From: Anaerolineae bacterium
GTDB lineage: Bacteria > Chloroflexota > Anaerolineae > 4572-78 > J111
Assembly: GCA_020433785.1 (NCBI GenBank)
Contig: JAGRCC010000872.1
Location: 1-6,158 of the forward strand
Length of the DNA: 6,158 nt
Direction: 5' to 3'
Below, in pieces: positions 1 through 5,397 of this stretch. Every line of letters starts with the position of its first letter. Within the stretch, counting starts at the first letter, position 1. The notes under the pieces were generated by a model. It was given only the letters and a program-made list of their open reading frames with translations. It had not been told where the DNA came from and did not search any database. A program made the translations under genes and the position numbers.

Positions 1-1484
1 CGTTGATCGATGGCCGGCCGGCGCAACCTTCGGATGTGGTTTTTGCCATCGGAGGATTTACGGGGACCCACTCGTTTACGTTTACCAAGGAGAATTTGGG
101 AGCAGGTCCGCATACGGTACAAATCCAATGGTTAGTCGATGCCGGAGGCCGGGCCAGCATCGGCGACCGAACGTTGTCGCTGAATTATCTCCAGGGGCAG
201 GCGCCGGATTTAAGCAAGCCATTTTATGGGTTACAGCCGGTAGTCGGTCAGCGAAAGGTGCTCGTCATTCTGTGGGATCCTCATCGGCCTGATCATCCCG
301 CTCCATCCAAAAGCGCGGTTGAAAATCTCATATTTGGACCAAGGCCAAGCGTTAGAGACTATTTTCTGGAGAATTCGGGCGGACGATTCACGATACAGAA
401 TGCCGGGGTATTGGGCTGGTATCCGGCTCTCCATCCTTGGCAGCTATACTGGCGGAGCGGCCCCTATGACCCTGCAAATTTAACTGCGGGCGATAGACAC
501 CGGTGGGTTGATGTGCAGGGTAAGTATGGCGCCCCGGGTTCAATTCGCTATCTGGATGACGATGGTTTTATCGGGGGGCATTCACATAAATGGGCCGAAG
601 CGGTTACAACCGCAAACGCACATTTTAATTACAATCAGTATGATGTAGACAAGAATCAGCTTTTGACGCCCGACGAATTGACTGTTCTGATGGTAATCCC
701 CCAAAATAGTCCCTTCGGGACCCAACGGCCTGTGGTCGGCCGGCACTTACCCACCGAACAGCCATTGATGGTCGATGGGGTGAGAATAAATTCAATTGTC
801 GAGGCTTACATTGGCTCGCCTCCAAGTCTGGGTGTTGTCGCCCACGAACTGTCTCATATCCTTTTGGGGACCGGCGATATGTACTTCAGCTTCTTCCAGC
901 CTTACGCCGCAGGACCTTATTCCTTGATGGATCAGTCGCCGCACAACCCACCTCATTTAGATCCGTTCCACAAGTTAAGACTGGGCTGGTTAACGCCCAA
1001 GCTTATCACTTCGGACGGGTGGTATACCATCCGTAGCGTTGAAACTCATCACGAAGTAGCCATTCTCTACGACCCAATTCGAGGCGATGACGAGTATTTC
1101 ATCATCGAGAATCGCTGGAAAGGAACTTCCTATGATCAATTCTTACCGGACCAGGGCCTAGCGATCTGGCATATTATGGAGAACCCCGCTATCTTTGATA
1201 CGCTGCCAACACCGCCAAATGTTAACGGGCTACAATGGAATGATCCCAAGTGGAAGGGATGGTCACGGCGAGGGATTAGAATGATTCGACCCATTTATGG
1301 CCCACCGATTAACTGGTCGCTGTGGGATGGGGCTAACCCGCAAACAGGATATAATTTGTTATCGGTTGATCCAAACCCTAACCATGTCACGTTAAGATGG
1401 GCCGATGGTTCGCCCAGTGGGTTCTCTATTATGTCATTTCCGCCGGCAAGTTCGCAAATGACGATATATGTCAAAGTAAATTGA
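1..1484 (+). CDS. M6-like secreted zinc metalloprotease, N-terminus outside window
   Basis: The reading frame is open from the window edge; the TTG at position 3 lies inside a domain and is not a believable start, so the signal peptide and N-terminus are missing. Counting from that TTG as residue 1, residues 1-62 look like a beta-sandwich. A metalloprotease domain follows, with the zinc motif HELSH at 281-285 (two His ligands and the catalytic Glu282), then G-T-G-D-M-Y at 289-294. The stretch from S307 to W329 (SLMD, PPHLDPFHK, LGW) matches the conserved region after the zinc motif in M6 (immune inhibitor A-like) peptidases. A canonical EF-hand-type calcium loop lies at 214-225 (D214, D216, N218, L220, T222, E225). 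M6 peptidases are usually secreted and degrade extracellular proteins. The frame ends in TGA at 1482-1484 with no dockerin or anchor. Family assignment is fairly sure; the substrate is unknown. Confidence 0.8.
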   Translation, partial: LIDGRPAQPSDVVFAIGGFTGTHSFTFTKENLGAGPHTVQIQWLVDAGGRASIGDRTLSLNYLQGQAPDLSKPFYGLQPVVGQRKVLVILWDPHRPDHPAPSKSAVENLIFGPRPSVRDYFLENSGGRFTIQNAGVLGWYPALHPWQLYWRSGPYDPANLTAGDRHRWVDVQGKYGAPGSIRYLDDDGFIGGHSHKWAEAVTTANAHFNYNQYDVDKNQLLTPDELTVLMVIPQNSPFGTQRPVVGRHLPTEQPLMVDGVRINSIVEAYIGSPPSLGVVAHELSHILLGTGDMYFSFFQPYAAGPYSLMDQSPHNPPHLDPFHKLRLGWLTPKLITSDGWYTIRSVETHHEVAILYDPIRGDDEYFIIENRWKGTSYDQFLPDQGLAIWHIMENPAIFDTLPTPPNVNGLQWNDPKWKGWSRRGIRMIRPIYGPPINWSLWDGANPQTGYNLLSVDPNPNHVTLRWADGSPSGFSIMSFPPASSQMTIYVKVN

Positions 1485-1521
1485 TCGCTCAAATAGTACC
1501 GATTATGATTTCATTCCCGTG

Positions 1522-1574
1522 GGGCGAGGTGGTGAGCATCGGTGAGCGCCACCTTCATCACCTCGCCCGGTTTT
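1522..1574 (+). terminator. Long hairpin after the metalloprotease gene, probable terminator
   Basis: A perfect 10-bp inverted repeat (GGGCGAGGTG at 1522-1531, CACCTCGCCC at 1559-1568) starts 37 bp after the stop codon. Pairing continues inward with two G-U wobbles for about five more pairs. It is followed by GGTTTTG, which is only a short T-run. A second small inverted repeat (CCGGTT/AACCGG, 1567-1581) overlaps its foot. Position and stem strength fit transcription termination; the weak T-tract lowers confidence. Confidence 0.5.
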
Positions 1575-1635
1575 GAACCGGCGTAAGGGGGGAGGCATAA
1601 TTACGTTTTCATTTACTAATCAAACGTATCGACTT

Positions 1636-1665
1636 TTGGTAAATCTATCCCTAACTGAGTATACT
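1636..1665 (+). promoter_or_regulatory. Candidate sigma70-type promoter for the sirtuin gene
   Basis: TTGGTA (1636-1641) and TATACT (1660-1665) resemble -35 and -10 boxes with an 18-bp spacer. TATACT matches five of six consensus bases and TTGGTA four of six. Transcription would begin near 1672 and leave a leader of about 108 nt. The 1485-1779 gap holds nothing else I can support apart from the hairpin at its start and a weak 5-bp inverted repeat (AGCGG/CCGCT, 1670-1688) near the predicted start of transcription. Confidence 0.35.
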
Positions 1666-1779
1666 GACAAGCGGATGATCGACCCGCTACCGCCACAGTC
1701 GATTATAAACCGCTCTTGAAGGTAATCGTATAGGTCAAAATGAATAATCAGGGTAGAGCGAAGTTAAAGCAAAGGTACG

Positions 1780-2577
1780 ATGATGATCGATGAGAGTCAA
1801 ACCGAACAGACCATAAAATCCATCGCTGAGGCGATTGACCAGGCCGATCGTATTCTTTTTATTACGGGGGCCGGTATTTCGGCTGACTCCGGGCTGCCGA
1901 CTTATCGAGGTGTGGGCGGGCTATATGAAGATGAGGTTACCGCCGACGGGATCAGCATCGAGATGGCCTTGAGTGCCTATATGTTTACCCGGCGGCCCGA
2001 CATCACCTGGAAATATCTGTGGCAGATTGGATCGGCTTGTCATGGGGCGAACTTCAATCGGGCCCATGAGATTATCGCCCTGATTCAGCAACGCAAACCG
2101 AATTCGGTCGTTTTAACTCAAAATATCGATGGCTTGCATCGAGCCGCCGGAACCACTAACCTCATTGAAGTTCACGGCCACGCGTTTGATCTATACTGTA
2201 TCCGCTGCGAGGCCAATTTCTCAGCCGCCGATGTCATTGCTAATTATGAAGTAAAACCCTCGCTGCCACCCTTATGTGCCCACTGTGGCGGCATGATCAG
2301 GCCGGATGTCGTTCTCTTCGGCGAACAGTTACCGGATGTGGCCGTGTCCGCTATGATGGGGCTAGCTTTCCAACCCATCGATCTGGTCATTGCCATTGGT
2401 ACGTCCAGTTCATTCCCCTACATTTTGAAACCGCTCATTGACGCTCGCTATCGCGGCGCGCCGACCGTGGAAATCAACCCGGCTGACACGCATGTTTCGG
2501 ATATTGTGACCTACCGTTTGAAACTACGCGCAGCCGAGGCGATGGAGAAAATTTGGCGTTATTTTGCGGAGTTGTGA
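1780..2577 (+). CDS. Sir2-family NAD-dependent protein deacylase (sirtuin)
   Basis: This complete 265-residue protein has the usual length of a bacterial sirtuin. It removes acyl groups from lysine side chains using NAD+, giving nicotinamide and O-acyl-ADP-ribose, in the cytoplasm. Rossmann and NAD motifs are clear: GAGIS at 30-34 leading into SGLPTYRG, QNIDGLH at 114-120, GTSSS at 207-211 and EINP at 231-234. H132 in EVHG is the catalytic base. C140, C143, C166 and C169 form the structural zinc ribbon. The class III (CobB/SIRT5) YxxR acyl-pocket signature seems altered: by hand alignment Y79 is present but the Arg position is Q82. ATG occurs twice at the start; AAAGG at 1771-1775 lies 4 bp from the first and 7 bp from the second, so initiation at 1783 is equally possible. 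It stands alone and converges on msrA with 25 bp between the stops. Confidence 0.93.
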   Translation: MMIDESQTEQTIKSIAEAIDQADRILFITGAGISADSGLPTYRGVGGLYEDEVTADGISIEMALSAYMFTRRPDITWKYLWQIGSACHGANFNRAHEIIALIQQRKPNSVVLTQNIDGLHRAAGTTNLIEVHGHAFDLYCIRCEANFSAADVIANYEVKPSLPPLCAHCGGMIRPDVVLFGEQLPDVAVSAMMGLAFQPIDLVIAIGTSSSFPYILKPLIDARYRGAPTVEINPADTHVSDIVTYRLKLRAAEAMEKIWRYFAEL

Positions 2578-2602
2578 CAAGCTCTTTACGCCCTACTTCT
2601 GT

Positions 2603-3298
2603 TTAGCCAAACCGCCGCACCGTTTTCCATAAATCGGCTTGCGCGGCTGACGACAACCCCAGGCTATCAATTTCCTCTTCCAATTTGGCCAATGTGCTGT
2701 ATCCACCCACATACCCATTTAATCGTGCCGCCGCTGTGGAGTTAATCCAATCGGCCGGCCGGCGATATATTTCCAGGATATCGGCCCAAATCCGGGGCGA
2801 ATGTTGCAGCAAATATTTGTGGTGGTAATTCTCTGCCAGATAAAAAGTCGAAGCCGGAATGATCTCGGTGTGGATTTTTCGGTTGAAGAAGCGCCCGGTC
2901 TTTTCTTCAGAAATGGCCGTTTTCGACCGTTCGGCCTGGCGCAGTTGGCGATCATTGTGCACAAAGACGGCGGCTTTGTACTGTTGGCTCCACGACCCGC
3001 GGGTAGGATTGTGGCTGTTCCAGAAAATTGCCAGCAGCTCATCATAGGTAATGACCGTCGGATCGTAATCGATTTGCAGCGTTTCGGTGTGATTGCCCAG
3101 GCTGTAATAAGTGGGATTAACTTTTTTCCCACCCGTATACCCGACCCGGGTACGTACCACGCCTTTTAGACTCCCAAACTGGGCGTCTGGTCCCCAGAAT
3201 CAACCCAGGGCGAAGGTCGCGGTTTCAACTTTGGCCGGCGCGGCCCTATCTATAGGGGGAATGGTAGCGGCGTTGGTTTGTTGATCGATATTCAACAT
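2603..3298 (-). CDS. msrA: Selenocysteine-containing peptide-methionine (S)-S-oxide reductase MsrA (TGA recoded at 3200-3202)
   Basis: MsrA reduces methionine-S-sulfoxide in proteins or free methionine. The gene reads as 231 codons from ATG 3298-3296, with AAAGG 8 nt upstream, to a TAA at 2603-2605. Its only interruption is an in-frame TGA at codon 33, exactly at the nucleophilic Cys of the family motif GCFWG: L31-G32-(TGA)-F34-W35-G36-P37-D38. The frame is otherwise MsrA-like on both sides: ATFALG before the TGA, then VGYTGG at 52-57, GNHTE at 68-72, YDP at 78-80, FWNSHNPT at 92-99 and Q106-Y107. I infer selenocysteine at 33. No Cys codon exists anywhere else, so there is no resolving Cys, as in described selenoprotein MsrAs. 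The acidic residue usually Glu in GCFWGxE is Asp38. A GTG at 3160 would give a truncated protein without an active site. A point-mutated pseudogene is the alternative, but the intact remainder argues against it. Confidence 0.87.
3168..3188 (-). promoter_or_regulatory. SECIS-like hairpin just downstream of the TGA codon
   Basis: On the minus strand, AGAC pairs with GTCT and CCCA pairs with TGGG, separated by one G-A mismatch, closing a three-base loop GTT. The loop G is 21 nt after the TGA. Bacterial SECIS elements lie in the coding sequence right after UGA, usually with 16-37 nt to the apical loop and a G in the first two loop bases, so this one fits. CC/GG pairs below, past an AAAA bulge, could lengthen the stem. 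SelB would bind it. A competing hairpin (TCTGG/CCAGA) closer to the TGA has too short a spacing. Confidence 0.6.
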
Positions 3299-3345
3299 TT
3301 GAGTGACCTTTCTACTTATCGTATGGAAGACATCATTTTGACCAG

Positions 3346-3375
3346 AATATACTCAATTTCTTACATACGTATTAA
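3346..3375 (-). promoter_or_regulatory. Weak candidate promoter for msrA
   Basis: On the minus strand, TATATT (3351-3346) could be a -10 box, with TTAATA (3375-3370) 18 bp upstream as a poor -35. It would give a leader of about 40 nt before the ATG at 3298. The 128-bp gap to the upstream globin gene leaves room for an own promoter, and no clear terminator separates the two genes, so co-transcription with the globin remains possible. Confidence 0.25.
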
Positions 3376-3426
3376 CAGCCACCAACATCCCCAATGGTGT
3401 TTCTCACCTATTTTGATCGATTTAGG

Positions 3427-4005
3427 TTACGACAAAAGTTCTTTTTCCAATGCATCTAAAGAGAGGTGGACAAAGTGATCTAAGAGGAAAGGTTTTACAC
3501 CGGTTGAATTGGATAAGGCCCGCCGGGTAAGCAGCTCATACCCTTCGGCGGTTAGGCCAATCACGGCATCGAGCACGCGACCAAATGCATAGGCCACTTC
3601 TAAGCCGCGTTCTGGCCCATACGTATCAACAGCTTTTTGAAAGAAGACCAGCCGCATTTTGTTGGCCACACTGATCATAAATTGATTGTGCACATCCCGC
3701 CGGACGTGCGCCAAGCCAATCCGGGCCTGATTACTCAGAAATGCGTAAGCATCCGTGACCTCAAACAAGGATAGATACCACTTAAGCAATGTATCTTCAC
3801 GCTCTGCTCGTTCAGCGGTATGAAAAACCGCCGCTGTCCGCGAGTGGTCAAAAAGCGTGTCGTAAAATATCAGCACAAGTTCATTACCCCACTCCATAGC
3901 TTGGGGTGCGACTTCGCTAAGGAGGTCAAAATCGGCTTGACTTAAGCCGGTTAGGGCTTCAACTGTCTCAATCCCTCTTTCGAAATCTCGCCTCACCAAA
4001 TACAT
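3427..4005 (-). CDS. Single-domain protoglobin / globin-coupled-sensor-type haem protein
   Basis: The 192-residue all-helical protein matches the protoglobin / globin sensor domain. The hallmark is the stretch from R95 to F109, reading RIGLAHVRR and then HNQF, in which H100 is the expected proximal haem ligand. W76-Y77 in the LLKWYLSLF helix and Y48 in the LVLIFYDTLF helix are typical of the family, and Y48 is a candidate distal ligand-stabilising residue. There is no methyl-accepting, GGDEF, kinase or other output domain, and the protein ends shortly after the globin fold, so it is either a stand-alone gas-binding protein (O2, NO or CO) or signals through a partner. The start is well supported: AGGAG lies about 8 nt upstream of the ATG and an in-frame TAA precedes it. 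It lies upstream of selenoprotein msrA on the same strand, 128 bp away, which suggests a role in redox or nitrosative stress (inference). Confidence 0.85.
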   Translation of the reverse strand: MYLVRRDFERGIETVEALTGLSQADFDLLSEVAPQAMEWGNELVLIFYDTLFDHSRTAAVFHTAERAEREDTLLKWYLSLFEVTDAYAFLSNQARIGLAHVRRDVHNQFMISVANKMRLVFFQKAVDTYGPERGLEVAYAFGRVLDAVIGLTAEGYELLTRRALSNSTGVKPFLLDHFVHLSLDALEKELLS

Positions 4006-4037
4006 GATCCTCTCCTTTATGGGCTTGCTAACCCATT

Positions 4038-4060
4038 AAAAAAACCGGCTTCAAGCCGGT
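4038..4060 (-). terminator. Intrinsic terminator in the leader just before the globin gene
   Basis: On the minus strand, ACCGGCT-TGA-AGCCGGT forms a perfect 7-bp GC-rich stem with a 3-nt loop. The final T of the stem and the six T residues after it make a run of seven. It ends 32 bp before the globin ATG, with only the ribosome site between. No minus-strand gene lies upstream as far as the divergent dioxygenase, so it must end a leader or a small RNA. A downstream CAAGCC (plus-strand GGCTTG, 4022-4027) could pair with GGCTTG of the first arm as an alternative structure. Confidence 0.7.
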
Positions 4061-4219
4061 CTAGATTTGAATAAATTGGGGGCTTGGAATTTTGTTGTTG
4101 GGAAATGATAGAAGGTAAAGAACGAACTGGATGAAGCTCAAACGGCTAGATCAGGTCGCCCCCTCGTTCTCATGAAACAATTTGATACTAATGTAACAGG
4201 CATCCCTTAATTCCTTGTA

Positions 4220-4241
4220 AAAATTTAGTTAAAATTTAGTT
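4220..4241. repeat. Perfect tandem 11-bp repeat (two copies)
   Basis: AAAATTTAGTT occurs twice head to tail (4220-4230 and 4231-4241). Read on the minus strand it contains TAACTAAATT twice, which resembles half-sites of OmpR/PhoB-family regulators. It shares the 11-bp register of the array downstream, so it may be the distal part of the same operator or a separate site serving the globin gene. Confidence 0.8.
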
Positions 4242-4254
4242 AGAGTCTTTTTGA

Positions 4255-4320
4255 TTTTAATCGAATTTAATAACGACTTAACGAACTCTTCAATTGGGCT
4301 TAACGGTCTCTTTAATCGAA
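4255..4320 (+). promoter_or_regulatory. Six-unit 11-bp phased array, Pho-box-like operator
   Basis: Cut every 11 bp from 4255, the sequence gives units beginning TTTTAA, TTTAAT, CTTAAC, CTTCAA, CTTAAC and CTTTAA. Units one and six (4255-4265 and 4310-4320) are 10/11 identical, and units three and five (4277-4287 and 4299-4309) are 9/11 identical. Cyanobacterial Pho boxes are tandem PyTTAAPyPy(T/A) octamers separated by 3 bp, the same 11-bp period. Binding of PhoB/OmpR-type dimers on one DNA face is inferred. It lies 55 bp upstream of the dioxygenase start codon. Confidence 0.6.
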
Positions 4321-4338
4321 ACGACTATGGTGTGTAAT
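4310..4338 (+). promoter_or_regulatory. Candidate activator-dependent promoter for the dioxygenase gene
   Basis: TGTAAT (4333-4338) matches five of six -10 consensus bases. Seventeen bp upstream, the -35 position is occupied by CTTTAA, the last unit of the phased array, rather than by a real -35 box. That arrangement is typical of promoters activated by PhoB-type regulators. Transcription would begin near 4345, leaving a 31-nt leader with AGAGG (4366-4370) five bases before the ATG. Confidence 0.4.
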
Positions 4339-4375
4339 AGCCATCCCACCACGATACTTTGGCCAAGAGGTAAAG

Positions 4376-5299
4376 ATGAGTACGCCCACATTGCAAGAGC
4401 AGCTCAAGAACCAAGGATTTGTCGTTATCCGGCAGTTTCTCTCGAACCAAGAAGTGGACTTTTATGTGAATAAATTAGAGGAACGCTCTGGCATCACCAA
4501 AGAGAACTTTAATGCCCAGGGCGCGGGCCGGGGGTTCGATCAAAAAGGCCGGCAGGCGTCGTGGAATTTGCCCGACGGGGTCTCGAAGTCGCCCGATTTC
4601 TGGCCGCTGATCTATCACGAACGATTAATTTCAACGGTCAGGGACCTGTTGGGGCCGGACATTCGCTTTTTGCAGCACACCGATTTGCACGTCGGCTTTT
4701 CGGCCGTGGCCTGGCACCGCGACAGCGTCAACCGCAAATTCGGCAAGGGGCCGGATTGGGACGAGTCGCAAGCGCCGTATAAAATGGTGCGGGTCGGCCT
4801 TTATCTGCAAAGTCACGCCGAGAGCAGCTTCAAGCTCGGCTTCATCAAGGGCAGCCATCGCCCCGCAACGAACATCACCCTTGGCCGCCGGCTGTCCGAG
4901 ACCCAGATCACCTGGATGGGCGCGCTCAGCTACCTATCGCCTAAAGCCCAGCTATGGGCCGCCAACGCCGAGTGGATCGCCACCGAACCCGGCGACTGCA
5001 TCATTTTTGACCCCCGCACGCTGCACTCTGGCAGCTACATCACCGGCCCTAAATACTCGATGTTTGTGGCGTACGGGATCGAAAACGTCCACTTCTATCA
5101 CCACCAAAACTATTACCGTCACCTGCGCAGCGAACTCAACTACGGCGACCTCGCCCCGGAGTTAACTCAAACACTCAAAGCCAAAGGGCTTTACCCGGAC
5201 CAATTCCCGGTCTACGCTGATATCAAAGGCGCGTGGACGCCCGCCCCCGTGTTGAAATCACTCCTGGCCAAGCGGTTCAAAGCCAAAAGTAAACCGTAG
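4376..5299 (+). CDS. PhyH-family Fe(II)/2-oxoglutarate-dependent dioxygenase
   Basis: The complete 307-residue protein fits the phytanoyl-CoA dioxygenase (PhyH) family, which couples oxidative decarboxylation of 2-oxoglutarate to hydroxylation of a small substrate. It opens with the family's typical N-terminal helix and GFVVIRQFLS. The iron-binding facial triad is visible: H114 and D116 in AWHRD, and the distal H217 in DPRTLHSGS. The residue expected to anchor 2-oxoglutarate, usually Arg about 9-11 residues after the distal His, appears to be K226 (GPKYSMFVAYG). The C-terminal 60 residues, from about YHHQNYY onward, are less conserved and may shape the substrate pocket. The ATG has AGAGG five bases upstream. 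PhyH members act on lipids, ectoine precursors, phosphonates (PhnY-type) or secondary metabolites; the Pho-like operator upstream makes a phosphorus-related substrate worth considering, but the sequence does not show one. It is transcribed divergently from the globin gene. Confidence 0.85.
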   Translation: MSTPTLQEQLKNQGFVVIRQFLSNQEVDFYVNKLEERSGITKENFNAQGAGRGFDQKGRQASWNLPDGVSKSPDFWPLIYHERLISTVRDLLGPDIRFLQHTDLHVGFSAVAWHRDSVNRKFGKGPDWDESQAPYKMVRVGLYLQSHAESSFKLGFIKGSHRPATNITLGRRLSETQITWMGALSYLSPKAQLWAANAEWIATEPGDCIIFDPRTLHSGSYITGPKYSMFVAYGIENVHFYHHQNYYRHLRSELNYGDLAPELTQTLKAKGLYPDQFPVYADIKGAWTPAPVLKSLLAKRFKAKSKP

Positions 5300-5313
5300 A
5301 ACAAGTTGGAGCA

Positions 5314-5352
5314 ACAAAGTTTACTTTGTCCCTTGACAAAGCAAGCTTTGTC
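5314..5352. repeat. Pair of related palindromes between convergent genes
   Basis: Two adjacent hairpins are built from the same word. ACAAAGT/ACTTTGT (5314-5320, 5323-5329) closes on TT; GACAAAGC/GCTTTGTC (5335-5342, 5345-5352) is a perfect 8-bp stem closing on AA. The inner arms CTTTGTC (5324-5330) and GACAAAG (5335-5341) can also pair with each other across CCTT, giving an alternative fold. The position, 15 bp after the dioxygenase stop and between convergent genes, suits a bidirectional terminator or a dispersed REP-like element. Confidence 0.7.
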
Positions 5353-5397
5353 GCTTCACTACATTTTCATCGTCGTTGCAGTGCCACCGGCTTAGAC

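Larger units (their letters stand above)
4006..4375. other. 370-bp AT-rich divergent intergenic region
   Basis: This gap separates the divergent globin and dioxygenase genes and holds no credible protein gene. From the globin side it contains the globin ribosome site, the minus-strand terminator, and about 160 bp (4061-4219) in which I see nothing definite. Then come a tandem 11-bp repeat, the phased YTTNAA array, a promoter candidate and the dioxygenase ribosome site. Its AT-richness contrasts with the GC-rich dioxygenase gene. Confidence 0.7.

Noticed and set aside
1740..1793. 17-codon upstream reading frame overlapping the sirtuin start
   Set aside because: Ribosome site is weak (AGG only) and the peptide shows no leader-peptide pattern; likely chance.
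2603..3160. MsrA as a 185-residue protein starting at GTG 3160
   Set aside because: It would lack the whole catalytic motif, while the upstream frame encodes that motif with TGA at the Cys position and a good ATG and ribosome site.
2801..3169. Plus-strand reading frame opposite msrA
   Set aside because: Antisense shadow of a well-supported gene, with no recognisable domain.
3200..3202. TGA read as tryptophan (alternative genetic code)
   Set aside because: The metalloprotease and sirtuin genes end with TGA at family-appropriate lengths, Trp is encoded by TGG throughout, and Trp at this site would abolish MsrA catalysis.
3244..3257. CCCTAT/ATAGGG palindrome
   Set aside because: Lies inside the msrA N-terminal coding sequence with a 2-nt loop; no regulatory context supports it.
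2603..3298. msrA as a pseudogene with one nonsense mutation
   Set aside because: There is no other lesion in 231 codons, the position is exactly the Sec/Cys site, and a SECIS-like hairpin is present. Not fully excluded without genome-wide Sec genes.
3396..3408. GGTG/CACC hairpin between the globin and msrA genes as a terminator
   Set aside because: Only four pairs and no T-run on the minus strand.
3278..3478. 66-residue plus-strand reading frame between msrA and the globin gene
   Set aside because: Overlaps both genes antisense, lacks a convincing ribosome site and has no recognisable features.
4061..4219. tRNA gene, including tRNA-Sec, in the divergent intergenic region
   Set aside because: No T-arm GGTTCRA signature and no acceptor stem pairing found on either strand.
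4220..4320. CRISPR array
   Set aside because: Repeats are 11 bp, degenerate and contiguous, without spacers; they fit an operator far better.
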